Shown piece after piece: positions 25,001 to 31,639 of a stretch of 64,000 nt of DNA. Position numbers and translations under genes: made by a program. Numbering within the stretch: position 1 is the first letter of the stretch; every line of letters starts with the position of its first letter. The notes under the pieces were generated by a model. That model made no database searches. It was not told the DNA's origin and saw only the letters and a list, made by a program, of their open reading frames with translations. The DNA comes from Paenarthrobacter aurescens TC1 (GTDB lineage: Bacteria > Actinomycetota > Actinomycetes > Actinomycetales > Micrococcaceae), in assembly GCA_000014925.1 (NCBI GenBank), contig CP000476.1:1-64000 (forward strand), in the 5' to 3' direction.

Positions 25001-26935
25001 GTCCGTGACAGCGGGAACGGTTTGGCCGAAGACGCTGTAGGGGCCGCTGAGGGCCAGGTTCCTGGTGGTGGCTGCGCCGATGTTGGCGCTGTCATCAATG
25101 GCCCGTGCCTGGATCGTTGCCGTAGCCAGGCCCTTCTGGATGTACGTGTAGGTCCAGTTCTGCTTGCCTTGGGCCGGGTGCCACGTGGCACCGCCGTCGG
25201 TGGAGACCTCGACGCCGGCCACAACACCGCCGGCGTCAGCCGCGTTTCCAGTGACGGTGACGCTGGTCCCGTGCGGCACCGTGGCCCCGTTGGCCGGGGC
25301 AGTGATCGCTGCGCTGGGTGCGGTCCGGTCGCTGCTCGGGACGGCGGCAACCAGCCCTGAGGCCCGGGTGGCAGGTTGCGCACCCATGTCGGCCAAAAGA
25401 TTGACCTGCGCCTGGCGCATCCTGGGGTCGGCTGGCGCGCCGTCGCCGTCGTGCACCTCGTCCAAGCCCCACGTCCACTGGACACTGCCGGCAGAGAACA
25501 CCAAGGCGCCACTTGGGGCGCGGTAGAGGGTCACATGATGGGTTGTCGTGCCGGGAAGGACGGTGTTGCCGAAGTCCTGAAGATACTGGGGCACCTCCCC
25601 GACGGTCGTGGACAACCGGACCAAACCCGGTGGGCGGAACCCGTTGTCCAGATCCTCGTCGGACTCATATCCCACGGTATGAGGTGCCAAAGCCGCTGAG
25701 GAACCGGCCGGCAGCGAGGCCAGAGACGTGTTCCTCCATAACCGGCTCTTGCCTTCCTCTGAATCGACGGTCACCGGTAAGTCGGAGTAGTTGGACATGT
25801 AGATGGTTCCGGTCAGCGCGTTTTCGGGCAGTCCGCCGCCGTTGCTCTGGGCTGCGAAACGCGGGTCACGCCAGGTGCCGGTCCATTCGGGGCTGGGGTC
25901 GATCTTCTCGTTGGCCCAGGTTTCCTTGTAGGAGGTCAGGGTCCGACCCGCACCGCCGTCCACGGGGGAGACTTCGAAGCGGGTCCGCCAGTACCCCTCG
26001 TTGCCGGAAAGGAACTGCAGGTTCACCCCGGCATCGCGCGCGGCCGTGATGTTCGCCCGTTGCGGGCCTGACCAGTATTCATCGTGGCCGACGGAGAGGA
26101 AGACCTTGTGATTGAGCAACTGGGCCCCGCTCCGGTCGGTGTCCAGGCCGCTGATGTAGCTGACGTCATAGCCGTTCTGTTCCAGGAACCGCACCATCGG
26201 GTATTCGTTGGCGAAGAAGAAATCCCGGCCACCGGGGCCGCCGCGGGTCGCCACCGGACGGTTGTAGCTGACCTTGTAGGCGCGCCCGTTGCTGCCCTGA
26301 TAGAAGTCCGATCCACCATAGGAGTTATACGCCTGCCAGGACGGGTCCGAAGTCTGGAAAACAACGTCCGAACGGCTGCCATCGGACCGAACGATGAACG
26401 TAATGTGGCTTTGCCCGCCCGTGTCCGGCCTGGTCAGCAGCGCGACGTAGACGCCCGAGACGGCAGACGCAGGCACCTGCCACGTCGCGGACACCGCCCA
26501 GGTGCCACAGTCATACAGTCCGGTGCTGAGGTCATTGAGGCATTGGGGCTGGTTCTGCCGGAAGACGGTAGGCGTCACATCGGCGACCTTGCGGGCGCCG
26601 TCCCCGCCGTACCAGCCGGTCCGATAGATCCCGATGGTGTAGCTGAGTGCGGTCGTGTCGATTTTGAAACGAACGGGTTGGCCGGCGTTGACGCTGATCT
26701 CAGTGGAAAAGCCCTGAATGCTGTCGTCGCCGGGACCCGAAATATCCCATTCGGACGGCGGACTCCCGGGTTTGGAGTTTTCGCAGACAACGGGGTTCAC
26801 CACAGGGTCGCAGGGTCCTGCCGCGAGGGCTGCCGGAGCAGTGAGGGGCAGCAGGGCTGCAACCATGGCAAGCACCAAGGGCACTATGAAGGCTTTCAAG
26901 GGTGACTGCGGCCGGGCGGCTGAAAGACCGGGCAT
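22031..26935 (-). CDS. Giant secreted protein: DMFase-like region, DUF4082 repeats, Pro-rich tail
   Basis: 1634 residues from the ATG at 26935, which follows AGGAG; a longer frame to 27025 has no such site. A signal peptide (about residues 1-38, ending APAALA) leads to an N,N-dimethylformamidase beta-like region of about 500 residues (SWQAYNSYGGSDFYQG, GHDEYWSGPQR, FLSGNEGYW). An Ig-like domain and four DUF4082 repeats (GxRFYK...GTHTG...FTNE..SGWQ, near 630, 900, 1163 and 1418), separated by SbsA-like Big5 domains, follow. The tail is a Pro/Thr/Ser run ending in a short hydrophobic motif with two cysteines. It is probably a cell-surface or extracellular glycan-related protein; enzymatic activity is not shown. 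Confidence 0.85.
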   Translation of the reverse strand: MPGLSAARPQSPLKAFIVPLVLAMVAALLPLTAPAALAAGPCDPVVNPVVCENSKPGSPPSEWDISGPGDDSIQGFSTEISVNAGQPVRFKIDTTALSYTIGIYRTGWYGGDGARKVADVTPTVFRQNQPQCLNDLSTGLYDCGTWAVSATWQVPASAVSGVYVALLTRPDTGGQSHITFIVRSDGSRSDVVFQTSDPSWQAYNSYGGSDFYQGSNGRAYKVSYNRPVATRGGPGGRDFFFANEYPMVRFLEQNGYDVSYISGLDTDRSGAQLLNHKVFLSVGHDEYWSGPQRANITAARDAGVNLQFLSGNEGYWRTRFEVSPVDGGAGRTLTSYKETWANEKIDPSPEWTGTWRDPRFAAQSNGGGLPENALTGTIYMSNYSDLPVTVDSEEGKSRLWRNTSLASLPAGSSAALAPHTVGYESDEDLDNGFRPPGLVRLSTTVGEVPQYLQDFGNTVLPGTTTHHVTLYRAPSGALVFSAGSVQWTWGLDEVHDGDGAPADPRMRQAQVNLLADMGAQPATRASGLVAAVPSSDRTAPSAAITAPANGATVPHGTSVTVTGNAADAGGVVAGVEVSTDGGATWHPAQGKQNWTYTYIQKGLATATIQARAIDDSANIGAATTRNLALSGPYSVFGQTVPAVTDSGDGGAYEMGMRFTPSVDGFITGVRFYKSAANTGTHTGSVWSSTGERLATATFTNETPSGWQSALFSQAVPVAAGQKYTVSYWAPNGRYSIQNFQWASFGSSDAPLKVAGGFGAEPAGVYATSSGFPTSSYNGGNYFADALFSTVDSSPMTVSGHTPFPSSSSVSVDTKVSGVFSKPVTASSIQLTLHSPDGPVAGTTAYDPASRRATFTPTSSLAFSTQYTATLSGTDTLGGPVTAGGTWSFTTGATVPVPGSCPCSLFDDSVTPGIAEIQDGVPLTLGVRFSSVSAGEVVGMRFYKSAGNTGTHNGALYTAAGQQLATVAFTNESASGWQTAMFSQPVQMAANTDYIVSYKSLTGTYSATSNGFGAGMSVGPLRTSSEAGAYTYSGDFPGSRSTASYLVDVIVMVPPPAFTPTGQSPHPGASSVPLDSQVSAVLSEPAEASSVNLTVKAADGTTIPGSTSYDPQTRKVTFSPTAPLAAGTSYTATVTATAMSRQPLSNAFWTFATVPAPRTPGTCPCTLYQDSVTPTVAEVNDGMPLTLGVRFASDTDGQVTGIRFYKAAGNTGTHTGSLYTAGGQLLATVTFTNESSSGWQTATFSQPVEITANTEYVVAYKAPAGTYSYTPAGFGDGFASGPLRTAPDSGAFSYSADFPGTASTASYLVDLVFMAAVPPLTITDRTPAPDATGVPVDVKPTLTLSSAIKPGASFTLGANGAPVDGSAALSTDGRTLTYTPEAALPGTTAISVTVSNIESHQGQTLPTTTWQFTTADPDAAQTSIFGELQPQTAASDDASSVELGTAFTVSEAGNVTGIRFYKGTGNTGIHVGSLWNAAGTRLTQVTFTNETANGWQTAMLSSPVAVVPGETYVVSYLAPNGRYAYTPAFFAQTWVSGVFTAAGPNNGRYLYGSGGAAPTNSWNSTNYFVDVLYSATPPAQAMPGPTPTPTPTATPAPSATATTTPSPSPTASPPPSPSPSPTPSGGLLCGLLGTC

Positions 26936-27352
26936 TCGGAACTCCTGGGGGGTGATACGCCTGTTGCGAGTATGGGTCCGTGCTTGCCACACGGTCCCTG
27001 CTTGCCGCTCCCCAGCCAGGGTCAAACCGAATCTTCAATTATGAAAACACCCGGGTCCTGTACTTGGGTCATGAGGAAGAACCGGACCAGATCCACCATC
27101 GACCTTTAGACCAGGAGGTCGAAGCAGATCACCAAGTAACCCTTGGCAGGAGTGTAGGGGCGCGGGCGGCTGCGGGCAAGGCTTCCCTGCTACCGGGGGT
27201 GGATTTGCTGGCAGCCTTGGCCAGATCGCGCCGGAAAGCAAACAGGCAGCGCCCTCAAATCCACCCAGCACCCCCTTATCGTTGCCCGCAGCCGATGAAG
27301 GACGAAGAGTAAGCAGGCCGTGAAACGCGGGATGACATTCTTGGCAACCCCG
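26936..27352. other. Intergenic region upstream of the giant secreted protein gene
   Basis: 417 bp that should include the leftward promoter and leader of the DUF4082 protein gene, and the end of the leftward membrane operon. I see no supported gene, RNA or repeat beyond short GC-rich inverted segments. Confidence 0.4.
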
Positions 27353-27838
27353 TCAAGAACCAGATCCCCGGTAGGTTGTGCCGCGAGGTTTGTACACAGC
27401 GAGGATAGTGGCCAATACCAGCACCACGAGGGCCCCTCCGGTGTGCAGCAGCGCTGAGGGCATGTGTGTGCCGGACAGTGCCGGGTCCGCCGCTATCTTC
27501 GCCAGCGGGGCGATGGTTTGGGTGTAGAGGACGAGTATGACCGTGGCGATCAGGGTTAAGACAAGTTTCAGCAGTACCCAGTAGTGCCGGAAGAGCCCCC
27601 ATTTGCTTCCAAAAGCCAGGATTGTTCCTGTTAGCAGGGATCCGAGTGCCAAAGGGACCAGCAGTGACCAGGCTGTCGCTTCCAGACCCAGCCACAGCAG
27701 ACGGCTTAATTCGGGCTGGTGTCCGGTGAGGGCTGCGAAGTCCAAAACGACGAACACGGCAATTGCGCCGGCCCACCCAATGGAGCAAATCAAGTGCAGG
27801 GTCAGCAGGAACTTCTTCATGGTGGCGCTGAGGACCAT
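27353..27838 (-). CDS. DUF2269-like integral membrane protein
   Basis: 161 residues from the ATG at 27838, with 27820 (MKKFLLTLH) an alternative. Four membrane helices are evident: the first contains LLTLHLICSIGWAGAIAVFVVLD, the second is AWSLLVPLALGSLLTGTIL, the third VLLKLVLTLIATVILVLYT and the last HTGGALVVLVLATILAVYKP. The HLICSIGW motif resembles DUF2269 membrane proteins, some of which may bind heme via histidines. It begins 7 bp after the preceding small membrane gene and shares the TetR-controlled promoter. Confidence 0.75.
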   Translation of the reverse strand: MVLSATMKKFLLTLHLICSIGWAGAIAVFVVLDFAALTGHQPELSRLLWLGLEATAWSLLVPLALGSLLTGTILAFGSKWGLFRHYWVLLKLVLTLIATVILVLYTQTIAPLAKIAADPALSGTHMPSALLHTGGALVVLVLATILAVYKPRGTTYRGSGS

Positions 27839-27845
27839 CAGCGGG

Positions 27846-28103
27846 TCACGCTTCGCCGTGATAGGCCCGCGGCGCCGTGGCGGCACCATTGGAAGCTGCG
27901 CTTGTGGCGCTGTCCTGGCTGCCGAAGCCGAATCCGTGCCTTCCCGGTCCGTGCTCTCCACCGCTGAGGACCATGACGGCGACGGCGACCAGGAGCAGGA
28001 TGCCAGCGACGATGGCAGAGACTTTAACCCAGCGGGGCGCCCCCGTGAACGTCTCCCGTTTCTTGCCCTGATCTCCTGTCGGAGGTCGTAATTCCTCACT
28101 CAT
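27846..28103 (-). CDS. Small single-pass membrane protein
   Basis: 85 residues, ATG preceded by GGAGAG. It has a polar N-terminus (RPPTGDQGKKRE), one membrane helix (about residues 27-47, VSAIVAGILLLVAVAVMVLSG) and a Gly/His/Ser-rich outside tail (GPGRHGFGFGS, ending YHGEA). Frequent histidines beside a metal-resistance region may be coincidence. It is the first gene of the leftward unit whose promoter carries the palindrome at 28146-28168. Confidence 0.7.
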   Translation of the reverse strand: MSEELRPPTGDQGKKRETFTGAPRWVKVSAIVAGILLLVAVAVMVLSGGEHGPGRHGFGFGSQDSATSAASNGAATAPRAYHGEA

Positions 28104-28145
28104 GGTGCTCTCCTGACGCTGCGATCTCTGTCATGCAGTAACTCT

Positions 28146-28168
28146 TTACGAGACAGTATGTCTCGTAA
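28146..28168. promoter_or_regulatory. TetR operator palindrome
   Basis: Perfect inverted repeat TTACGAGACA-GTA-TGTCTCGTAA between the divergent TetR gene (28212) and the small membrane gene (28103). The GAGACAGTATGTCTC core is a common TetR-type operator pattern. It lies where it could block both promoters. Confidence 0.82.
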
Positions 28169-28211
28169 CCGTCGATCTGTCTAAGTAGATGACGCAGCGT
28201 ATGATCAAGGC

Positions 28212-28796
28212 ATGCCGAAGCTATGGACCGAAACCATCGAGGAGCATCGCGGCGCCGTGAGGAGCGCCGTTCTGGACGCCGTTGCAAGTCTGGTAGCCGA
28301 GCACGGCATAACCGGGCTAACCATGTCGCAGATCGCTCAGGACGCCGGTATTGGACGGGCGACCCTGTATAAGTATTTTCCCGATGTCGAGGCGGTTCTG
28401 GATGCCTGGCACGAGCGCCACATCGCTTCCCATCTCCATCAGCTCGTCCGGATTAAGGACAGCACTGCCGGGGGATCGTGGCGGAAGCTGGAAGGGGTTC
28501 TGGGCGCGTATGCGCTGATGGCGCATTCCGGTCACGGCAGTGACCAGGCGGTTCGGCTGCACGCCCGTCCCCACGTCGGGCATGCCGAAGAACACCTCAA
28601 CCGCTTTCTAGCGGATTTGTTGGCCGATGGCGTCAAGGAGGGCACGATCCGCAATGATGCTGCCCCTGAAGCGTTGGCAACTTACTGTATTCACGCACTG
28701 GGTGCCGCAGTGAAGATGGCCCCCGTCGCCGCCCAGCAGCTCGTCGTGATCACCATGTCCGGGTTACGGCCCGAGGCGAAGCGTCCCGCTGCATAG
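28212..28796 (+). CDS. TetR/AcrR family transcriptional regulator
   Basis: 194 residues. Residues 15-55 hold the helix-turn-helix (LDAVASLVAEHGITGLTMSQIAQDAGIGRATLYKYFPDVEAVL split over helices 1-3). The C-terminal domain has several histidines (HERHIASHLHQL, RLHARPHVGHAEEH), which might bind a metal or simply line the pocket. It is divergent from the two-gene membrane unit, with the palindrome between them, and convergent with the Csp-like gene, only 3 bp from its stop codon. Confidence 0.92.
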   Translation: MPKLWTETIEEHRGAVRSAVLDAVASLVAEHGITGLTMSQIAQDAGIGRATLYKYFPDVEAVLDAWHERHIASHLHQLVRIKDSTAGGSWRKLEGVLGAYALMAHSGHGSDQAVRLHARPHVGHAEEHLNRFLADLLADGVKEGTIRNDAAPEALATYCIHALGAAVKMAPVAAQQLVVITMSGLRPEAKRPAA

Positions 28797-28799
28797 TCT

Positions 28800-29222
28800 C
28801 TAGGTGAGGGTGGCCAGAAGATCGGCGCAGGCGGTTTCGCAGCGGTGGCAGGCCTCCGCGCAGATCCTGCAGTGTTCGTGCATGCCGGCGTGCTGCTCGC
28901 ATTCTTCGGCGCAAACGGCACAGGCGGTCCTGCAGGCTTCCAGCGTCGCCCGGACAATCTCTGCGTTGGTGCCGGTTTGCCGGCTAAGCACGGCACCGGT
29001 AGCGGCGCAGACATCGGCACAGTCCAGGTCCGTGCGGATACAGGTGGTCAGCTCGGAGACCATATCCTCACCCAGACATGCATCGGCGCAAGCGCCGCTC
29101 GTTTGGGCGCATTCAAAGCAGGCCGCGATACAGTCGGCCAGCTTCTCCTTATCCAACCGCCCGCCCGTCCCGTTTGCGGTTCGCGGGTGGGAATTGATCA
29201 TTGCGCTGATGTGGTGGGTCAT
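28800..29222 (-). CDS. Cys-rich four-helix copper-binding protein (Csp/DUF326-like)
   Basis: 140 residues from the ATG at 29222 (after AGGAG); a longer frame to 29321 lacks support. After an N-terminal His/Ser segment (MTHHISAMINSHPRTANG) come about 17 cysteines spaced for helix interiors: LADCIAACFECAQTSGACADACL, LTTCIRTDLDCADVCAAT, ACRTACAVCAEECEQH, HCRICAEACHRCETACADL. This is the copper storage protein (Csp) signature, where cysteines line a four-helix bundle and hold many Cu(I) ions. There is no twin-arginine signal, so it resembles cytosolic Csp3. It is the last gene of the leftward copper operon. Confidence 0.9.
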   Translation of the reverse strand: MTHHISAMINSHPRTANGTGGRLDKEKLADCIAACFECAQTSGACADACLGEDMVSELTTCIRTDLDCADVCAATGAVLSRQTGTNAEIVRATLEACRTACAVCAEECEQHAGMHEHCRICAEACHRCETACADLLATLT

Positions 29223-29345
29223 GGCCAGCTCCTGTCCGGGATGGGTGTGAGGGCCGGCCTGCCCGGCCATCACGCCCACCCTAGACCCGGTCCGTGCAGC
29301 CCGCCAGATATCAGCAGGCATTCGTTTACTGGCAGCGGCCAGCGG

Positions 29346-30224
29346 TCAGGCAGCGTCCATGGGGCGGAAAGTGATGCCGCCGTCCGTGGACACAACAACC
29401 CCATCAGGGGTGGCAGCCCACACCCAAGGATTGCCGTCAGCACCCTTAACCGATGCCAGAGCCATCACTTCGCCATCGATCCGGCCCTTCTTTGTCCAGC
29501 TCGCCCCGGCGTCTGCCGAGTAGTAGGTGGTCCCATCGGGAGCGACCCCGGCGGCTTCGTCAGGCGTCGCGAAGGCGGCGTATTGGATCACCGGCGCTGA
29601 CTTGTCCAGTGACCAGGTCGCTCCACCATCGGTGGAGCGCTGGATTCCCTCGGTGGTGGTGCCCAGTACCGTGTCGCTGTCGGGGTGGCCGGCCAGCACC
29701 GCGGGGGCGAATGCGGCCGCCACAGTGTTCCAGGCCTTGCCGTCGGGGCTGTGGCGGAGTTCCCCGTCGTACGCGAGGATTCCCGTTTTGGTGGTGGTCA
29801 TGGCGTGGAAGTCGGACTGGCCTTGCCGGGAGAGTTTCTCCCAGGTCTCGCCGCCGTCGATGGATTTGATGAGACCGAGCGGGTTGGGTAGGTCCGAACC
29901 TGGGCCGGGGTGTCCGGAGGCGTAGAAGACGCCGTCCTTTCCGGGACTAAAGCCCATCAGGTCGTTCGTGCCACCGATCTTGGCGGCGGGTTCTGTGGTG
30001 AGGTCGAAGAGGCCGTCGTGGGTGGCCAGGAGCACCTGGCTGGTGTCGGGGTCGACGGTCAAGCCGTGGACATGGCTGCTGGGCAGGGCCTTGTCGCTCA
30101 GTTCAATGGATGGAGTCGTGCTTGTGGGTGGGCTGGCCGGGGTGCAGGCTGCCAGGGTGAGGGCGAGTGCCGCGCCGGTGAAAAGTAAGCCGCGTCGTGA
30201 CGCAGTGCGGTTGAAAGAGTGCAT
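29346..30224 (-). CDS. BNR/sialidase-like propeller lipoprotein (F510_1955 family type)
   Basis: 292 residues. The signal peptide includes twin arginines (ASRRGLLFTGAALALTLAAC) and a lipobox cysteine near residue 27, so export may be by Tat. The mature domain is a beta-propeller with repeated Asp-box motifs (SIDGGETWEKL, STDGGATWSL, SADAGASWTK, STDGGITF). Such lipoproteins sit in many actinobacterial copper operons and are annotated as glycosyl hydrolases, though no catalytic residues are visible. A surface metal or protein-binding role is equally likely. Confidence 0.8.
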   Translation of the reverse strand: MHSFNRTASRRGLLFTGAALALTLAACTPASPPTSTTPSIELSDKALPSSHVHGLTVDPDTSQVLLATHDGLFDLTTEPAAKIGGTNDLMGFSPGKDGVFYASGHPGPGSDLPNPLGLIKSIDGGETWEKLSRQGQSDFHAMTTTKTGILAYDGELRHSPDGKAWNTVAAAFAPAVLAGHPDSDTVLGTTTEGIQRSTDGGATWSLDKSAPVIQYAAFATPDEAAGVAPDGTTYYSADAGASWTKKGRIDGEVMALASVKGADGNPWVWAATPDGVVVSTDGGITFRPMDAA

Positions 30225-30257
30225 GGGAAAGCTCCAGGGTTGGGGGATGCGGATAGG

Positions 30258-30285
30258 CCGGCCCCGCCCGTGGGGGCGGGGCCGG
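30258..30285 (-). terminator. GC-rich hairpin after the DUF305 gene
   Basis: CCGGCCCCGCCC and GGGCGGGGCCGG form a perfect 12-bp stem with a 4-nt loop, between the DUF305 stop and the next gene of the operon. No T tract follows. It may terminate or only attenuate, or stabilise the upstream message. Confidence 0.6.
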
Positions 30286-30296
30286 GAGGGAGCGGG

Positions 30297-30908
30297 CTAG
30301 AGGCTCGCCAGCAGTGTCTGCATTTCCTTGATCTCGGCTTCCTGGGCGCTGACGATGTCCTTGCTGAGTTGGACGGCTGCGGTGTCTTTGCCGTCCGTGG
30401 TTTCGGTCTTGGCCATTGTTACGGCGCCCTCGTGGTGGGCGATCATCTGGGTCAGGAACAGTTTCGCGGCTTCAACACCTTGTGCGGTTTCGAGCTTTGT
30501 CATGTCCTCGGCGCCCATCATGCCGTCCATGCTGTGCCCGGTGGGCATCTGCGTGGGCTCGCCCCAGCCCTGCAACCAGCCGGTCATTTTCTCGATTTCC
30601 GGGCCCTGGGCGTCCTTGATGCGGGAGGCCAGTGCGGTGATCTCGGCGGGGATGTCCTGCTTCTTGAGGATCATCTCGCTCATCTCCACGGCTTGGGCGT
30701 GGTGAGGGATCATCATCTGGGCGAACGTCACGTCCGCGGCGTTGTGGGCAGCAGTGTCCGCGGCGGGGGTTGAGCTGTTGCCATGGTCCATTCCCGGCAT
30801 GGAGGTCGCGGAGGAACCGGACCCTCCGGAGGAACCGCAGCCCGCGAGGGCGATCACTACGGCGACGGCCGTAGCGGCGAGGGGCACAAACTTCTTCGTG
30901 TTCATCAT
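30297..30908 (-). CDS. DUF305 (CopM-like) secreted lipoprotein
   Basis: 203 residues starting at the ATG at 30908, with AAGGA eight bases upstream. It has a signal peptide with a lipobox (LAGC, near residue 25), a Met/His spacer (SMPGMDHGNSS) and the ferritin-like DUF305 domain. That domain has two repeats of the FAQMMIPHHAQAVEMSEMI / FLTQMIAHHEGAVTMAKTE type, with HH pairs and spaced methionines. DUF305 proteins such as CopM bind Cu(I)/Ag(I) outside the cytoplasm. It sits in the copper operon between the lipoprotein and DUF6153 genes. Confidence 0.92.
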   Translation of the reverse strand: MMNTKKFVPLAATAVAVVIALAGCGSSGGSGSSATSMPGMDHGNSSTPAADTAAHNAADVTFAQMMIPHHAQAVEMSEMILKKQDIPAEITALASRIKDAQGPEIEKMTGWLQGWGEPTQMPTGHSMDGMMGAEDMTKLETAQGVEAAKLFLTQMIAHHEGAVTMAKTETTDGKDTAAVQLSKDIVSAQEAEIKEMQTLLASL

Positions 30909-31058
30909 GATCAAGTCCTTCAAAAGAGTTTTCGGGGACGCGAAGGCGCCTCCTGAAAAGGGGGGTGGGCAAATCCATCAAAGACGCGCCGGAAAGACAG
31001 CTGTTGGTCTCCGGTCGCCAGACAACGCCGCCGGGCAAGGGCCGGGCGGATTGGGCGT

Positions 31059-31541
31059 CTATGTTCTGCTGATGGAGAGTTCACCCGGTGAAGGACCGCC
31101 GGGACGGTAGGACCACAGATTCCAGACCATGAGGGTGGAGTCAAGCGATGGGCCCGTAATCGACGGCGCTTCGGCGGGTACCGGGGCGGCAAGGACACCG
31201 GCCGCGGCCGAGGGGATACAGGCCACGGTCATGGAAAGCTCGCTGGGGCAGTTACCTGAACAGGAGCACTGGGCCGGGGAGGCCGCACCATGGGAGGCGG
31301 ACAGCTCTTCCAGGGCAGCATCCCCGGAAGACGGGGACGGATGGCCGGACGGGTTTCCGGACGTGGCCAGAACCCCCGTCGTCATGATCGGAGCGGCTGC
31401 GGGAACCGCCGCGGCCGAGTGTGCCGAGTGGGTGCCTGCCATGACGTGCATGCCAAGGATTCCGGCGATGATGGCCAGGACCGCGGCCAGCAGAGTCGCG
31501 GTGAGCAGGGCGGATCCGGCCATGATGCGTTGCGCGGCCAT
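31059..31541 (-). CDS. DUF6153-like small membrane/secreted protein
   Basis: 160 residues, ATG preceded by AGGGAGGAGG. One N-terminal membrane segment (about residues 10-35) is followed by a histidine/methionine stretch (GMHVMAGTHSAHS), a low-complexity Ala/Ser/Pro outer part, a CSCSGNC cysteine cluster and one later cysteine (VACIPS). Such proteins recur in actinobacterial copper clusters. Binding of copper by the Met/His/Cys clusters is plausible but unproven. Confidence 0.7.
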   Translation of the reverse strand: MAAQRIMAGSALLTATLLAAVLAIIAGILGMHVMAGTHSAHSAAAVPAAAPIMTTGVLATSGNPSGHPSPSSGDAALEELSASHGAASPAQCSCSGNCPSELSMTVACIPSAAAGVLAAPVPAEAPSITGPSLDSTLMVWNLWSYRPGGPSPGELSISRT

Positions 31542-31579
31542 GCTGGTCCTCCTCCCTGGGGTAATGGTTTTTTAAGGCT

Positions 31580-31627
31580 ACCGGCACCGGCGCACCGGTC
31601 CCATGCGGACCAGGCGCTGGTGCCGGT
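31580..31627 (-). terminator. Long hairpin after the CopB-type ATPase gene
   Basis: ACCGGCACCGGCGCACCGG... pairs with the reverse complement of GGACCAGGCGCTGGTGCCGGT with a CATGC loop: about 20 bp with minor mismatches, just past the copB stop at 31640 on the minus strand. A run of T residues lies on the plus-strand left side, so on the minus transcript it appears as A, not U. Intergenic attenuation is likelier than efficient termination. Confidence 0.5.
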
Positions 31628-31639
31628 GGCACTACGTGG

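Noticed and set aside
31567..31574. T tract as the end of a rho-independent terminator with the 31580-31627 hairpin
   Set aside because: The T tract lies 5' of the hairpin on the plus strand; for the minus transcript it is an A tract, so it does not form a classical terminator.
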